Shown one piece after another: positions 7,795-16,879 of a stretch of 64,000 nucleotides of DNA. How positions within the stretch are numbered: the stretch's first letter is position 1; each line of letters begins with the position of its first letter. The translations under genes and the position numbers were made by a program. The DNA lies in the NCBI RefSeq assembly GCF_017353175.1, contig NZ_JAFMYW010000011.1, forward strand, positions 62,001-126,000. Reading direction: 5' to 3'. Source of the stretch: Fibrella forsythiae (GTDB lineage: Bacteria > Bacteroidota > Bacteroidia > Cytophagales > Spirosomataceae). Below the pieces are notes generated by a model. The model was not told the DNA's origin. It ran no database searches and saw nothing but the letters and a program-made list of their open reading frames with translations.

Positions 7795-10700
7795 CTACTG
7801 GCCCGCTTGCCGCCATATTTCGCGGCTCCATTTGCGCTGGAATGGCCAGTGGCGATCGGCCAGTGCAAAGGGGCGGTAAGCGTGGGCTTCTTTGGGCGTT
7901 TGCTGGAAATACTGATCGTCGTCGGTCATAACAAGGCCTTGATACGTTTTTCCTGCACGAATGGTTAAATCGGCGAAGGGAAGTTCGGGGCGCCAGTCGG
8001 GGTGGTTTGCCGTCAGCGTATTCTTCAGCAGGCCACTCGCCTGAATGCCCACAATGGGCCTCGGCTGTGGGGTGAAGTTGCCCTGCGCTACCTCAAGAGC
8101 GTAGGTCAGGTACGCTTTCAGAACCTTCGGCCCCTCGTTGGCCGTGTTCTCAACCGATAATTGGTCGGGATAAACACTCGTAATGACGTAGGTACGTTCC
8201 CGCGCCCGGGTGACGGCCACATTCAGGCGATTTTCCCCACCCGACATATTCAGGCTCCCAAACTGAGCAGCCACCTTACCACGCTCATCTGGCGCGTAGC
8301 CCACCGAGAAGATGATCACATCGCACTCATCGCCCTGTACATTCTCGATATTCTTCACGAAGCGAACCTCTGCCAACCGCGGAACCGGGCCAGTTTCAAC
8401 GTTGACCGGGGTGGATTGATGTTCCAACAGGTCCTGGATCAACTGCTGCTGCTGAAAATTGAAGGTCACCACGCCGATCGAACGGCCGGGCAGGTCGGTT
8501 TGAAGCTGACCGATAAGAGCCAGCACGGCGTCGGCTTCGATGGGGTTGGTGTTATTGACCCACTTGCCCTTGACGTTCATGTACCGAATGCCGGGCTCGG
8601 GATTATTGATCTCCGCAAAGTCGGGGAGGAGCGTAAGTGTATTGTTGTAGAAATGTTCGTTCGAGAAAGCGATCAGGTCGAGGCTCCGGCTGCGGTAATG
8701 GCCCGTCAGCGACACCTGAGGCAGGTATTGCGCGGCCAGATCGAGCAGCGATTCCACCTCCAGCATCACGGTTTCGGTGGCGTCTGACTCCGATGCGTCG
8801 TCTGTGTCGAAACGGGCGCGGTAAAGGTCGCTGGGGCGAAGTTGTTTACTGTCGCCGGTTACCACCACCTGTTGTCCGCGCAACATGGCGGGCAACCCGT
8901 TTTCGGCAAAACACTGCGACGCTTCATCAAAAATGACCAGGTCGAACAGCCCCTCCTGCATCGGGAACAGCGTCGACACCGATTCGGGCGAGGCCATCCA
9001 GCAGGGCACAAGCCGGAACACTTCGTCGGTATGTTGTTCCATCAGTTTCCGGATGGGCCAGATGCTCCGCTTTTTCGTTACCTGATGCCGTAACTCGCGG
9101 TAACTGACCGTGTTGTTGAGCCGGTTCACTACCAGCGCCTGGTACGTCTGCTCGCGGAGTTTCAGGCCCAGAATGGCCTGGGTAAGTGCCTGTTTCTGCC
9201 GAATACTTTGCTGAAGCGCGGCCTCGTTTTGCCCCATTTTCAGCGACGATACGCTGCGAAGCTCGGGGTGTTGCTGCTCAATGTCGTCGATCCAGGCCAG
9301 GCGCAGGGCGTTATCGAACGCAGGTACGTTGTTGACCCGTGCGGCGGCTTTTTGTTCTGCCGATGTAAATGTGGTCCAGAGCCGATCCATCTCAATCAGG
9401 TTATCGGCATCTGTGCGAAGGGCTGTTAGCAGGGCCGCTGCCTGAACGGTCGGGTTAGTAGACATAACCGATAGTTGGCTGGCGGTCAGGTACGTTTGCC
9501 AGCGCGTTTGCCGGGCTACTACATCGGCCAGCAGAAAGCGAACGTCCATCAGCTGCTGCCCGAATGACGCGCCCGATGCTTCATTGACGATAAACTGACG
9601 CAACGTTGGAAACAGATTGCCGAGGGTTACCCACACGGCTTCGGCGCGAGCTACAGCTGCTTCCAGCGTTAGTAAGGCTTGTCTGGATTGGTCCGGCGTT
9701 GCGCCCACCACTGAAATGCCCGCAAATTGCCGCCCCGTTTCGTCGGCTCTCGCCTCCCACGATTGCCGGTTTACCCAACGGGCGTCGAGTTGCTGCAACT
9801 CAGCCAGCGACGTACCCAGCCTGTGTTCCTGCGCCAGCGCAGTCAGGTAGGCTTTATCGCTATAAAACAGCCAGTTGAACATCGACTGTCGAGCGGTAAT
9901 GCCTTGCCGAAGCCGATCAGCAAGCCCGTTCGTATTCATCGTCTGGAGCAATCCCCGCGATTCGATGGCGTTCAGGTCAGTCTTATCTTTCGCGAACGTT
10001 GCCACCGCGTTTTCGGGCAGTGATCCTGCTGCGATGCGGGTCAGCACGGCCCAGACCAGCGGATCACTAACGGCCTGTGCCAGTGAGTCAAGCTCGAGCC
10101 GTTGTGGCGCAATCTGTTCGGTCAGGCTTGTCCAGGACATTGCCTGCCCGAACAGCGTTTCGGCGCGGCTGAGCAGAGCCGATAGTTCGTTCGCTGCTTC
10201 GTTGATGGTACTTCGTAAACCGGCCAGTTCCTGCCCCGTGAAGGTGGCAAAGCTGACCCGATCAGCAAAGGGGTGCCCCGGTCCGATACGGTTGCGATAG
10301 GTGAGGTAATTGCCCAATTGCTCCCGAAACGGCCCAACGGTATCGAGCCGGAAATGACGGTACAGGTCGCTCAGGTTAGGGCCGGACGTACCGCCATCGC
10401 CCGACAGGCTGTTTGGGTTGCTGTTGAGATATAACTCCTTTACCGACACGCCGCAGATCGACAGGTCGAACAAGGCGTTTTTGAAGGTCTGTAACTCACC
10501 AACCAGGGTATCGATCCGGCGACTTTCAACGTCAAATTCGCGTTCGAGCAATACCGCGTCGAGGCCGTTGTTTTGCTGCTTATAACTGTCTACGGCGTCG
10601 ATCTGAGCCGCCAGTTGCGCATACAGGGGTTTTCTATCGTCCTGAAAATCATGCACCAGTGCGGCAAAGGGTTCCATGCCAACCTGTTTAAGTCGCTGAT

Positions 10701-11775
10701 GCACTACGTCGAGTGCGGCGCGTTTCTGGCAAACAAGCAATACGCGTTTACCCTGGGCAGCGGCATCGGCCATGAGGTTGGCAATCAACTGCGATTTGCC
10801 CGTTCCCGGTGGCCCCTGCACCACCAGCGAATGGCCGGCTTTCACGGCCCGTACGGCTGCTTCCTGCGAGGCATCGACCGCCAATGGAAGTAGAAGGGAG
10901 GATTCTTTTAAAGGAGAAAAGGAGGAAGGAGGAATGGAGGAAAGGGAGAATGGAGAAACGGACGCGTCAGCCTCCTCTTCCTCCATTTCTCCGTTCCTTC
11001 CTTCTTCCAACAGTTTATCGTAATCAGGCACTAAAAAAGATCCGGCCTGCGGAAAGATGCCCAAAACTGCCTCAGGCATCAGGGTCAATTCGCCAGCTTT
11101 CTCCAACTGCGTCAACGATTTCGCCGACTGCCTGTCGAACGGCTGAAGCAGGTTGGTGAAGTTCCTGGTGTTAAAGTTCAGTTCAAAGGGGCTGCTTTTC
11201 AGCCAGTCGTACAACTGCATTCTGAACGTGAGCGGGTCTTTGTCGAGGCCGTCGAAATCAGGATCGAGCCATTCGTCGGCCAGTTTAATGCCGTTGAAGT
11301 AGCTATAGGCCAGGCCCATCGACTGGTTGAACTGCACAGGTACGTCGCCCCGCCGTTCCAGGCGCCATTCGTTGCCTTCGGTAGTCAGGTGAACCGGGAA
11401 AAAGAGCAGCGGGCCATGAACGGGCGTACCGTCGTTGAATCGGCCGCGTACAAATGGCCATCCCACGTAGAGGTCTTCGGTGCCGCGTTCTTCTTCAATG
11501 AATCGTTCGGTGCGCGAGAGGCGGCGGAGGCGTTTACTAAGGGTGTTGGTCCGTTCGTCGCGCGGATCAGAGATGGCGCAGAGCGGCACGTGCGGCTTCC
11601 GGGCCATCAGGCCTGCCAGTAGTTCAAACGATGATTTATTGAGCCGGAAATCCGCGTCGTGCAAATCCACAAACTGATCAACGGGCAGACTGCTCAATAG
11701 CAGCGACCGGTTGCGGCTGCTCAGGTTGGTGAGGCGGCGACGGTACGTTTTAAGAACGGTGGCAGAAAAATGCAT
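7795..11775 (-). CDS. Large superfamily 1 (Upf1-like) DNA/RNA helicase with N-terminal DUF4011-like region
   Basis: A 1326-residue protein. The N-terminal ~250 residues begin with TYRRRLTNLSSRNRSLLL, resembling DUF4011-type helicases. Walker A is GPPGTGKSQLI (about residue 316). A long, helix-rich insertion of ~550 residues follows. Then come the Walker B LVIFDEASQCF (about residue 945), TGDSKQLRPSD, the Y-R-S-R motif after SLTGH, and NVAVTRARERTYV, all typical of SF1B Upf1/DNA2-like helicases. The C-terminal 60 residues end RPFALADRHWPFQRKWSREIW, which looks like the R-D-R...W-x-x-R-x-W-S-x-x-W end of an MTES_1575-type nuclease-like domain with its acidic residues poorly kept. Residues ~256-289 are encoded by a purine-rich inverted repeat. 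Related helicases occur in defence loci, but no partner gene is seen here. Confidence 0.85.
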   Translation of the reverse strand: MHFSATVLKTYRRRLTNLSSRNRSLLLSSLPVDQFVDLHDADFRLNKSSFELLAGLMARKPHVPLCAISDPRDERTNTLSKRLRRLSRTERFIEEERGTEDLYVGWPFVRGRFNDGTPVHGPLLFFPVHLTTEGNEWRLERRGDVPVQFNQSMGLAYSYFNGIKLADEWLDPDFDGLDKDPLTFRMQLYDWLKSSPFELNFNTRNFTNLLQPFDRQSAKSLTQLEKAGELTLMPEAVLGIFPQAGSFLVPDYDKLLEEGRNGEMEEEEADASVSPFSLSSIPPSSFSPLKESSLLLPLAVDASQEAAVRAVKAGHSLVVQGPPGTGKSQLIANLMADAAAQGKRVLLVCQKRAALDVVHQRLKQVGMEPFAALVHDFQDDRKPLYAQLAAQIDAVDSYKQQNNGLDAVLLEREFDVESRRIDTLVGELQTFKNALFDLSICGVSVKELYLNSNPNSLSGDGGTSGPNLSDLYRHFRLDTVGPFREQLGNYLTYRNRIGPGHPFADRVSFATFTGQELAGLRSTINEAANELSALLSRAETLFGQAMSWTSLTEQIAPQRLELDSLAQAVSDPLVWAVLTRIAAGSLPENAVATFAKDKTDLNAIESRGLLQTMNTNGLADRLRQGITARQSMFNWLFYSDKAYLTALAQEHRLGTSLAELQQLDARWVNRQSWEARADETGRQFAGISVVGATPDQSRQALLTLEAAVARAEAVWVTLGNLFPTLRQFIVNEASGASFGQQLMDVRFLLADVVARQTRWQTYLTASQLSVMSTNPTVQAAALLTALRTDADNLIEMDRLWTTFTSAEQKAAARVNNVPAFDNALRLAWIDDIEQQHPELRSVSSLKMGQNEAALQQSIRQKQALTQAILGLKLREQTYQALVVNRLNNTVSYRELRHQVTKKRSIWPIRKLMEQHTDEVFRLVPCWMASPESVSTLFPMQEGLFDLVIFDEASQCFAENGLPAMLRGQQVVVTGDSKQLRPSDLYRARFDTDDASESDATETVMLEVESLLDLAAQYLPQVSLTGHYRSRSLDLIAFSNEHFYNNTLTLLPDFAEINNPEPGIRYMNVKGKWVNNTNPIEADAVLALIGQLQTDLPGRSIGVVTFNFQQQQLIQDLLEHQSTPVNVETGPVPRLAEVRFVKNIENVQGDECDVIIFSVGYAPDERGKVAAQFGSLNMSGGENRLNVAVTRARERTYVITSVYPDQLSVENTANEGPKVLKAYLTYALEVAQGNFTPQPRPIVGIQASGLLKNTLTANHPDWRPELPFADLTIRAGKTYQGLVMTDDDQYFQQTPKEAHAYRPFALADRHWPFQRKWSREIWRQAGQ
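10909..11008. repeat. Purine-rich inverted repeat inside the helicase coding sequence
   Basis: Within the helicase gene, 10909-10962 is a GGAGAAAAGGAGGAAGG-type purine run. After a short centre (GGACGCGTCAG) comes its pyrimidine-rich inverted partner to 11008. In the protein frame it encodes a run of Glu followed by Ser/Pro-rich sequence (MEEEEADASVSPFSLSS), a low-complexity linker that interrupts an otherwise well-folded region just before Walker A. About 21 bases (AATGGAGGAAAGGGAGAATG and one more) match the intergenic repeat at 48827-48962, 38 kb away. Confidence 0.85.
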
Positions 11776-11885
11776 TATAATGTACGATTTACGAGGTACG
11801 ATTCACGGTGTAGAGCTGCTGGATTATAGTTGCTTATCGGGCAGAGCCACATCGTAAATCGTACCTCGTACATCGTAATTAATTA
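11776..11885. repeat. Inverted repeat with TACGATTTACGAGG-type units between terC and helicase genes
   Basis: Arms at about 11780-11812 and 11848-11884 carry ACGATTTACGAGGTACGATT-type units in opposite orientation, alike at roughly 31 of 35 positions. The element fills the whole gap between the TerC stop codon, whose TAA forms the edge of the right arm, and the helicase ATG. In a terC-helicase transcript it would form a long hairpin directly ahead of the helicase start codon. Confidence 0.75.
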
Positions 11886-12950
11886 CGCTTCTTTCTTTTC
11901 GGGAATCAGGTACGAGGCGATGATGCTGGTTGCCAGAATGCCGATGATGACGTAGAGCGAGTAAGCCGGTTTGAAGCCCAGATGCTCTAATTGAGACTCA
12001 AACAGCATTTTCAGGCCAATAAACGTCAGCAGTACGGCCAGACCGGTTTTCAGGAAGCGGAACTGACTCATGATGCTCGACAGGAAGAAGAACATCGACC
12101 GCAGCCCCATGATCGCGAACACGTTCGAGAAAAAGACGATGTAGGGGTCTTTCGTGATCGAGAAAATAGCCGGGATCGAGTCGACCGCAAATACCAGATC
12201 GGTGAAGGCTACCACCACTACTACGATAAACAACGGCGTTACGAACAGCTTATTATCGCTTTTGCGGCGGATGAAGAAATTGTCGGTCACGTTTCGTTTA
12301 TACACGTTCATGTACTTCGACACGAACTTGACGACCGGGTGATTCTTCGTATCGATCTGCTCATCTTCATCGCCCTGGAAGAACAGGCTGGCGCCCGTGT
12401 AGACCAGGAACGCGCCGAATACATACATGATCCAGTCGAAGCGCTCAAGCAGGGCCGCGCCCAGGAAGATGAACCCGAACCGCAGGATGATGGCGCCCAG
12501 AATTCCCCACACCAGGATCTTCTTGTAGTAGCGTTCGCGAACGCCGAATGAGCTGAAAATCAGGATAAAGACAAAGATATTGTCGGCAGAGAGCGAATAC
12601 TCGACGAGGTAGCCGGTAATGTATTCGAGCGACATGTTCTTCTGGAAGATGGTCAGGTTTTCAGCGAATGAGCGGCCTGTTAGCTGCACATGGTCGGCGT
12701 ACCGGTCGCGTACTTCCTGAAGTTTCGCCATATCGTCGATGCCATGAACGAGGTAGCCGTAATTGCGCAGAAACAGGTAGAAACCAACCGATAGCGCTAC
12801 CCAGATCGCACTCCAGATGGCGGCCTCTTTAAAGCCAACAACGTGACTCTGACGCGCTTTTTTAGAGGAAAAGACGCCCAGATCGAGCGACATGACAAAG
12901 AGAACAAAGACGGCAAAGCCGAGGAAAAACAACGATTCGCTGGTGAACAT
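11883..12950 (-). CDS. TerC/Alx-family membrane protein
   Basis: A 355-residue polytopic protein of the TerC/Alx family, implicated in metal (manganese) export and tellurite resistance. Acidic residues within membrane helices mark the family: MSLDLGVFSSKK in helix 1, EYSLSADNIFVFILIFSSF, and the later FTDLVFAVDSIPAIFSIT with FSNVFAIMGLRSMFF. A soluble loop of ~40 residues (around 200-240) separates the two halves. Its size matches E. coli Alx-like members, larger than Bacillus ones. Members often sit under a yybP-ykoY manganese riboswitch, but I see no such structure in the 144 bases upstream. Confidence 0.92.
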   Translation of the reverse strand: MFTSESLFFLGFAVFVLFVMSLDLGVFSSKKARQSHVVGFKEAAIWSAIWVALSVGFYLFLRNYGYLVHGIDDMAKLQEVRDRYADHVQLTGRSFAENLTIFQKNMSLEYITGYLVEYSLSADNIFVFILIFSSFGVRERYYKKILVWGILGAIILRFGFIFLGAALLERFDWIMYVFGAFLVYTGASLFFQGDEDEQIDTKNHPVVKFVSKYMNVYKRNVTDNFFIRRKSDNKLFVTPLFIVVVVVAFTDLVFAVDSIPAIFSITKDPYIVFFSNVFAIMGLRSMFFFLSSIMSQFRFLKTGLAVLLTFIGLKMLFESQLEHLGFKPAYSLYVIIGILATSIIASYLIPEKKEA

Positions 12951-13081
12951 ACGTGATGGATAACTGCTGGAATAACGCGCCCCGGATGGAAAAGTTGACG
13001 CTTATTCGCAAATCAGGCTGCAATATCGGGCTTACTGCCGTAACCGATGGCACGAAATTCGCAGTTGCCAGTTAGCTTACG

Positions 13082-13089
13082 TAATTTTG
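13082..13089 (+). promoter_or_regulatory. Bacteroidota -7 box (TAATTTTG) close to the GT2 start codon
   Basis: TAATTTTG fits the Bacteroidota sigma consensus TAnnTTTG and ends 5 bases before the ATG at 13095. No good TTTG box is seen at the expected distance upstream, only a TTG around 13066. If used, the transcript would be leaderless or nearly so. It also argues against the upstream ATG at 13047. Confidence 0.4.
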
Positions 13090-13094
13090 TACTC

Positions 13095-13835
13095 ATGTAT
13101 AATGGTAAAAAAGTAGTGGTGGTGATGCCAGCCTATCGCGCCGCCCTAACCCTTGAACGTACCTACCGCGAAATTCCCTTCGATCTGGTCGATGATGTTA
13201 TTCTGGTCGATGACCACAGCCCCGATAATACTGTTGAGGTGGCGAAGGGCCTGGGTATTCGGCACGTCATCCGGCACGATGTCAACAAAGGCTACGGCGG
13301 CAACCAGAAAACCTGCTACAGCAAAGCTCTTGAAATCGGCGGCGACATCGTGATCATGCTGCACCCCGACTACCAGTACACGCCACTGCTGCTCACGGCT
13401 ATGATCTCGATCATCGGCAACGGCCTCTACCCGGTTGTGTTCGCCTCGCGGATTCTGGGAAAGGGTGCTCTGAAAGGGGGGATGCCCATGTACAAGTACG
13501 TAGCCAACCGCTTCCTGACCCTGACGCAGAACATTCTGATGAACCAGAAACTGTCGGAATACCACACGGGCTACCGGGCGTTTTCGGGCGAGGTGCTACG
13601 GGCGCTTGATTTTACCCACAACGACGACGATTTCATCTTCGACAACGAGATGATCGCGCAGATTTTCTACAAAGGCTTCGAGATCGCCGAAGTGACCTGC
13701 CCCACCAAATACTTTGAAGAAGCATCATCCATCAATTTCAAACGCAGCTCCATCTACGGACTCGGCGTATTGAAAGTATCGCTCATGTACCGCCTCACCC
13801 GCTGGGGACTCATCGACTGGAAAGTGCTGAAATAG
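13095..13835 (+). CDS. Family 2 glycosyltransferase
   Basis: A cytosolic GT-A fold glycosyltransferase of ~246 residues. VVVVMPAYRAALTLERTYREI is the nucleotide-binding first strand and helix, VILVDDHSPDNT holds the first Asp pair, and MLHPDYQY contains the metal-binding D-x-D-like motif. EYHTGYRAFSGEVLR and the ExxD-like NDDDFIFDNEMIAQ region complete the acceptor side. It resembles dolichyl-phosphate beta-glucosyltransferase and polyprenyl-phosphate glycosyltransferases, but lacks the C-terminal transmembrane helices of many of these. A 48-base upstream extension to an ATG at 13047 is possible, but it adds an unconserved head and overlaps the promoter-like box. The gene is isolated, so the sugar and acceptor are not inferable. 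Confidence 0.88.
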   Translation: MYNGKKVVVVMPAYRAALTLERTYREIPFDLVDDVILVDDHSPDNTVEVAKGLGIRHVIRHDVNKGYGGNQKTCYSKALEIGGDIVIMLHPDYQYTPLLLTAMISIIGNGLYPVVFASRILGKGALKGGMPMYKYVANRFLTLTQNILMNQKLSEYHTGYRAFSGEVLRALDFTHNDDDFIFDNEMIAQIFYKGFEIAEVTCPTKYFEEASSINFKRSSIYGLGVLKVSLMYRLTRWGLIDWKVLK

Positions 13836-13852
13836 AGAAACTTCCAGTGCTG

Positions 13853-13890
13853 CGTGTGCTGACGAGATTACAGGCTCGCGCCAGCACACG
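13853..13890. terminator. Possible hairpin between convergent genes
   Basis: CGTGTGCTG at 13853-13861 pairs with CAGCACACG at 13882-13890 around a 20-base loop. It lies between two convergent stop codons, but has no adjacent T-tract and a large loop, so its role as a terminator is uncertain. Confidence 0.35.
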
Positions 13891-13899
13891 GAGACGAAA

Positions 13900-14571
13900 C
13901 TACATACCCAGAAACCCCCTAATCGCCTCGGCTACCCCCGCTGCGTTTGTCGCGTGGATCTTATGATTGCCAGGTACGTTGATAAACGGCTCATCCGGAA
14001 ACCTGATGACCATATCGTGGCGATCGTGGATACGTAGGTCCGGTAAGATTGTAAGCGGTGGAACAGTGCTGAAAATCAGCTCGTATTGCCAGATCATATA
14101 CGCCGGATTCATGCGCTGTACCCGGTCGAGTGCAGCGTGGATGCGGGCGCGAGACTGTCGAAAGGGATACAGTCGCTTGGCCATGCTGATGCAGGCCGGG
14201 TGTTGCGCCACTCCGCTGCTGACAATGGCCCGAATCAGGCCGAGTTGACGGATGGGGGCTCGTACTTTGCGCGGGTCGGTCCAGGAACTGAGCTGAATCA
14301 CGGTAGCTCCGGTCAGCTCTTTCACATGAGCGGCAATCCAGCCGCCCATTGAATGCCCAATTAGTAGATCGTCGGGACCAATATTGTAGGCTTTAACCAC
14401 CCGCTCAGCTACCGTTCTGACTGTTACGGGTATTGTGGCATCCCAGGCATTAAAATCATCTTCCAGATCGATGCATTGCATGTCCCAGGGTAGTAACAGC
14501 GGCAGCAGGGAATCAAACGAAGCCGGTACGTCGAGGTTACCGTGGATGAAAAGGATTCGTTTTGAAGACAT
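13900..14571 (-). CDS. Alpha/beta hydrolase
   Basis: A 223-residue alpha/beta hydrolase. The first strand and oxyanion turn read RILFIHGNLDVPASF. The nucleophile elbow is GHSMGG with Ser74. A plausible acid is Asp in IHDRHDMVI, and the catalytic His sits in NVPGNHKIH close to the C-terminus. There is no signal peptide, so it should be cytosolic. The small size and absence of a large cap domain are like YdeN/RBBP9-type serine hydrolases. Substrate is unknown. It converges with the glycosyltransferase gene. Confidence 0.85.
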   Translation of the reverse strand: MSSKRILFIHGNLDVPASFDSLLPLLLPWDMQCIDLEDDFNAWDATIPVTVRTVAERVVKAYNIGPDDLLIGHSMGGWIAAHVKELTGATVIQLSSWTDPRKVRAPIRQLGLIRAIVSSGVAQHPACISMAKRLYPFRQSRARIHAALDRVQRMNPAYMIWQYELIFSTVPPLTILPDLRIHDRHDMVIRFPDEPFINVPGNHKIHATNAAGVAEAIRGFLGM

Positions 14572-14591
14572 GGCACCAAGTTACAACAGGT

Positions 14592-14989
14592 TTAATTCGG
14601 CAACGGCTTGGGTTCCGAGCCAATAGGGTGGCTATTAACAGGTAGCGTATCAGGCCGACTGTTGTACGGAAGTTGCCAGCGTGGATGTGTAACGTAATCA
14701 TACCACCGCCAGCATTTTAACGGATTGATGGCGTCGACGCGATAGAGTACTGAATCTTTTTTGTAGTAAGGTGACGTCAGTATTCGTCAAAAGCTTCAAT
14801 TCTGTCTTCATACCGCCAGCCAAAGAACTGCCACTCTTCAATCCACTGACCATATCTGGTTACATAGAGAAAGTGGTTGCCAACTAAGAGTATGATATTG
14901 CCAACAGGGTATACGTTGACGATAGGAATGAGCCATAAACTGACTATGACCAGTCGCTTAAGTCTGGCTTTTGTGGCTCGTTGTTTCAT
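14592..14989 (-). pseudogene. Frameshifted small membrane-protein gene
   Basis: Starting at the ATG at 14989, the frame gives 70 residues (basic head, hydrophobic helix, then an aromatic-rich polar part ending RIEAFDEY) and stops at 14777. Directly after, another frame continues with equally protein-like sequence, SPYYKKDSVLYRVDAINPLK, then CWRWYDYVTHPRWQLPYNS and on to a stop at 14592. That second part has no start codon of its own. The total length (398 bases) is one base short of 133 codons, so a single-base deletion around 14773-14780 (or an assembly error) joins the two. I do not recognise the family. The intact protein would be a ~132-residue single-pass membrane protein. Confidence 0.6.
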
Positions 14990-15070
14990 ACCTCTGTCTA
15001 TCTATTGAATTAGACAGAGCACGATCCGTACTCCCACGTTTCTCTTAACATATTTCAAGAAAGTACCTGG

Positions 15071-15649
15071 CTATTTCCTTTTGCGCAATCGGCTGACGGT
15101 TTCGGGCGTAACGCCGATGTAGGAGGCAATCTGTTTCAACGATGCCTGATGGAAAATGGCTGGGTGCGTGGTCAACAATAGGTCATAGCGTTCTGCGGCA
15201 GTGTTCATGCGCAGGTGAAACAGGCGCTCTTCGCTTAGGGCATAGTATTTTTCAACGAGCTGACGCCCAACGGAGTTGAACGTGGGGTGTTTCTGATACA
15301 ACTGCTGTAGCTGGCTATACGAAATACTGACCAGCGTGCAGTCGGTCAGGGTCTGAATGTATTCGTAGCTGGGCTTTTGTTCAATGAAACTACGGACCGA
15401 AATAATGAAGTCGTGCTGCCCCATAAACCAGGCCGTTGCCTCTTTCCCGTCTTTGTAGTAAAAAGCGCGAGCAGCGCCGTCAGCAATAAACCATACATGC
15501 TGACAAACACGGTTCGCTTCGAGTAACATCGTTCCTTTCGGAACAGACTGCACCATAATAGCCTGCGCTACATCAGCGAGAATATCAGTAGCTAAAGGAG
15601 CTATTGCTGATATGTAACGAATAAGCAGTTCTTTGGGCGAAATGATCAT
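15071..15649 (-). CDS. Crp/Fnr-family transcriptional regulator
   Basis: A 192-residue regulator. Residues ~25-115 form a cyclic-nucleotide-binding-like beta barrel ([35 protein letters not shown]). Residues ~150-190 hold a helix-turn-helix, [20 protein letters not shown], with the chain ending right after the recognition helix, as is usual in Bacteroidota members. The barrel lacks the phosphate-binding Arg-x-Ser of true CRP, so cAMP binding is doubtful. It lies 39 bases downstream of the type III polyketide synthase gene on the same strand and may be cotranscribed with it. Targets are not evident. Confidence 0.88.
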   Translation of the reverse strand: MIISPKELLIRYISAIAPLATDILADVAQAIMVQSVPKGTMLLEANRVCQHVWFIADGAARAFYYKDGKEATAWFMGQHDFIISVRSFIEQKPSYEYIQTLTDCTLVSISYSQLQQLYQKHPTFNSVGRQLVEKYYALSEERLFHLRMNTAAERYDLLLTTHPAIFHQASLKQIASYIGVTPETVSRLRKRK

Positions 15650-15688
15650 AGCTGTACCAACCAGCCGTCAATATAGCCAGCAACGTAC

Positions 15689-16879
15689 CTACACCGTAAC
15701 CAGATCGGCGTTGGTTGTCTCTTTTGCTTCCGAAACCGGCGTGTAGTTCGCTTCCAGAATCATGGATTCGAGGGTAAGGCCGGGGCCAAACGCACAACTG
15801 AGGATATTGAATGAACCGTCGCTGTTTTTGTCGGGGTCGGTGGCGGCGTTTTCCAGGTCGTTCCAGATCGCTTTCAGCACGAACAGCACCGTGGCCGACG
15901 ACATATTGCCGAACTCCTTCAAGACCTGATACGCATAGCGATTATCGGTCTGGTCGAGGCCCAACTGTCCTTCAATCACTTCCAGAATCCGCTTGCCGCC
16001 GGGGTGCAGGGCGTACGTGCCAATATCGCCGATAGTAAGGCCGCTCCGTTCGAGCAGTCGTGACAGCATGTGACCAATTCCCTGCTGAATAAACGAGGGC
16101 ACCTCAGACGTCAGCGTCATTTCGAAGCCGAAGTCGGTGACGTGCCAGGCCATTGCCTCTTTGCCGGCGGGAAGCAGATCACAATAAAATGACCGTAACC
16201 GTAGTGATCGATCAGTACGCGCTTTTCCTTCGATGAGTACCGCAGCAGCCCCGTCGGAAAAGAGCGCATTGGAGAGCAGGTTATCCAGGTCGTTTTTTTT
16301 CTGGAAATGAAGCGTGCACAGTTCCACACAAACCACCAATACTACGGCGTCGGGTGTGGAACGCACAATGGCGTCGGCGGCTTTCAGTCCGTTGAAGGCA
16401 CCGTAGCAACCCATAAAGTTGATGGCCATGCGCTGGGTAGTGCCCGGCAAGCCCATTGCTTCGATGATTTCGATATCGGGGCCAGGCGCATACAAGCCGG
16501 TGCAACTAACGGTTACAATGTGCGTAATGCGCTGTTTATCAAAGCTGGGGTAACTGTTCAGGCAATCGTCGATGGCAAGCAACGCAAGCGGAACGGCCTC
16601 CTGTCGGTACATTTTCATGCGTTGGCCAACCGTTGGAAAGGGTTCAAGTCCTTCGGTGTTGGGGTAGAACGTATATTCACCCCGTGAACGACTGTAATCG
16701 GAAAGTACTGAATGCCGTTGATCGATCCGGGTTTGGCGATACAACGCTGACAGCCGACGCTGGTCCCGTTCATCCATTTCCAGTGCCTCTGCCATAAAGC
16801 GGGCAATCTGACTTTGCGGAATTGCAGTTCCGGGTACGGCAGTACCGAGCGATGTGATAAAACTGGCAGGTACGTTCAT
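15689..16879 (-). CDS. Type III polyketide synthase (chalcone/stilbene synthase family)
   Basis: A 396-residue homodimeric ketosynthase that would condense malonyl-CoA onto an acyl starter to make pyrones, resorcinols or phloroglucinols. The catalytic triad is present: Cys158 in NFMGCYGAFNG, His292 in ALHPGGKRILE and Asn325 in EFGNMSSAT. VSCTGLYAPGPD and the CoA-site region around the C-terminal CAFGPGLTLE also match. The length is normal for the family. It is divergent from a UbiA-family prenyltransferase gene 118 bases away, and a Crp/Fnr gene follows. That suggests a membrane-associated prenylated or otherwise lipid-modified polyketide. The starter unit cannot be read from sequence by eye. 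Confidence 0.92.
   Translation of the reverse strand: MNVPASFITSLGTAVPGTAIPQSQIARFMAEALEMDERDQRRLSALYRQTRIDQRHSVLSDYSRSRGEYTFYPNTEGLEPFPTVGQRMKMYRQEAVPLALLAIDDCLNSYPSFDKQRITHIVTVSCTGLYAPGPDIEIIEAMGLPGTTQRMAINFMGCYGAFNGLKAADAIVRSTPDAVVLVVCVELCTLHFQKKNDLDNLLSNALFSDGAAAVLIEGKARTDRSLRLRSFYCDLLPAGKEAMAWHVTDFGFEMTLTSEVPSFIQQGIGHMLSRLLERSGLTIGDIGTYALHPGGKRILEVIEGQLGLDQTDNRYAYQVLKEFGNMSSATVLFVLKAIWNDLENAATDPDKNSDGSFNILSCAFGPGLTLESMILEANYTPVSEAKETTNADLVTV

Noticed and set aside
7795-11775. Phage-defence island around the large helicase
   Set aside because: No methylase, nuclease partner, integrase or other defence gene is adjacent. The helicase stands alone between housekeeping-type genes.
12951-13094. 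Possible yybP-ykoY manganese riboswitch ahead of terC
   Set aside because: No conserved loop motifs or paired stems of that riboswitch can be found upstream of the TerC start.
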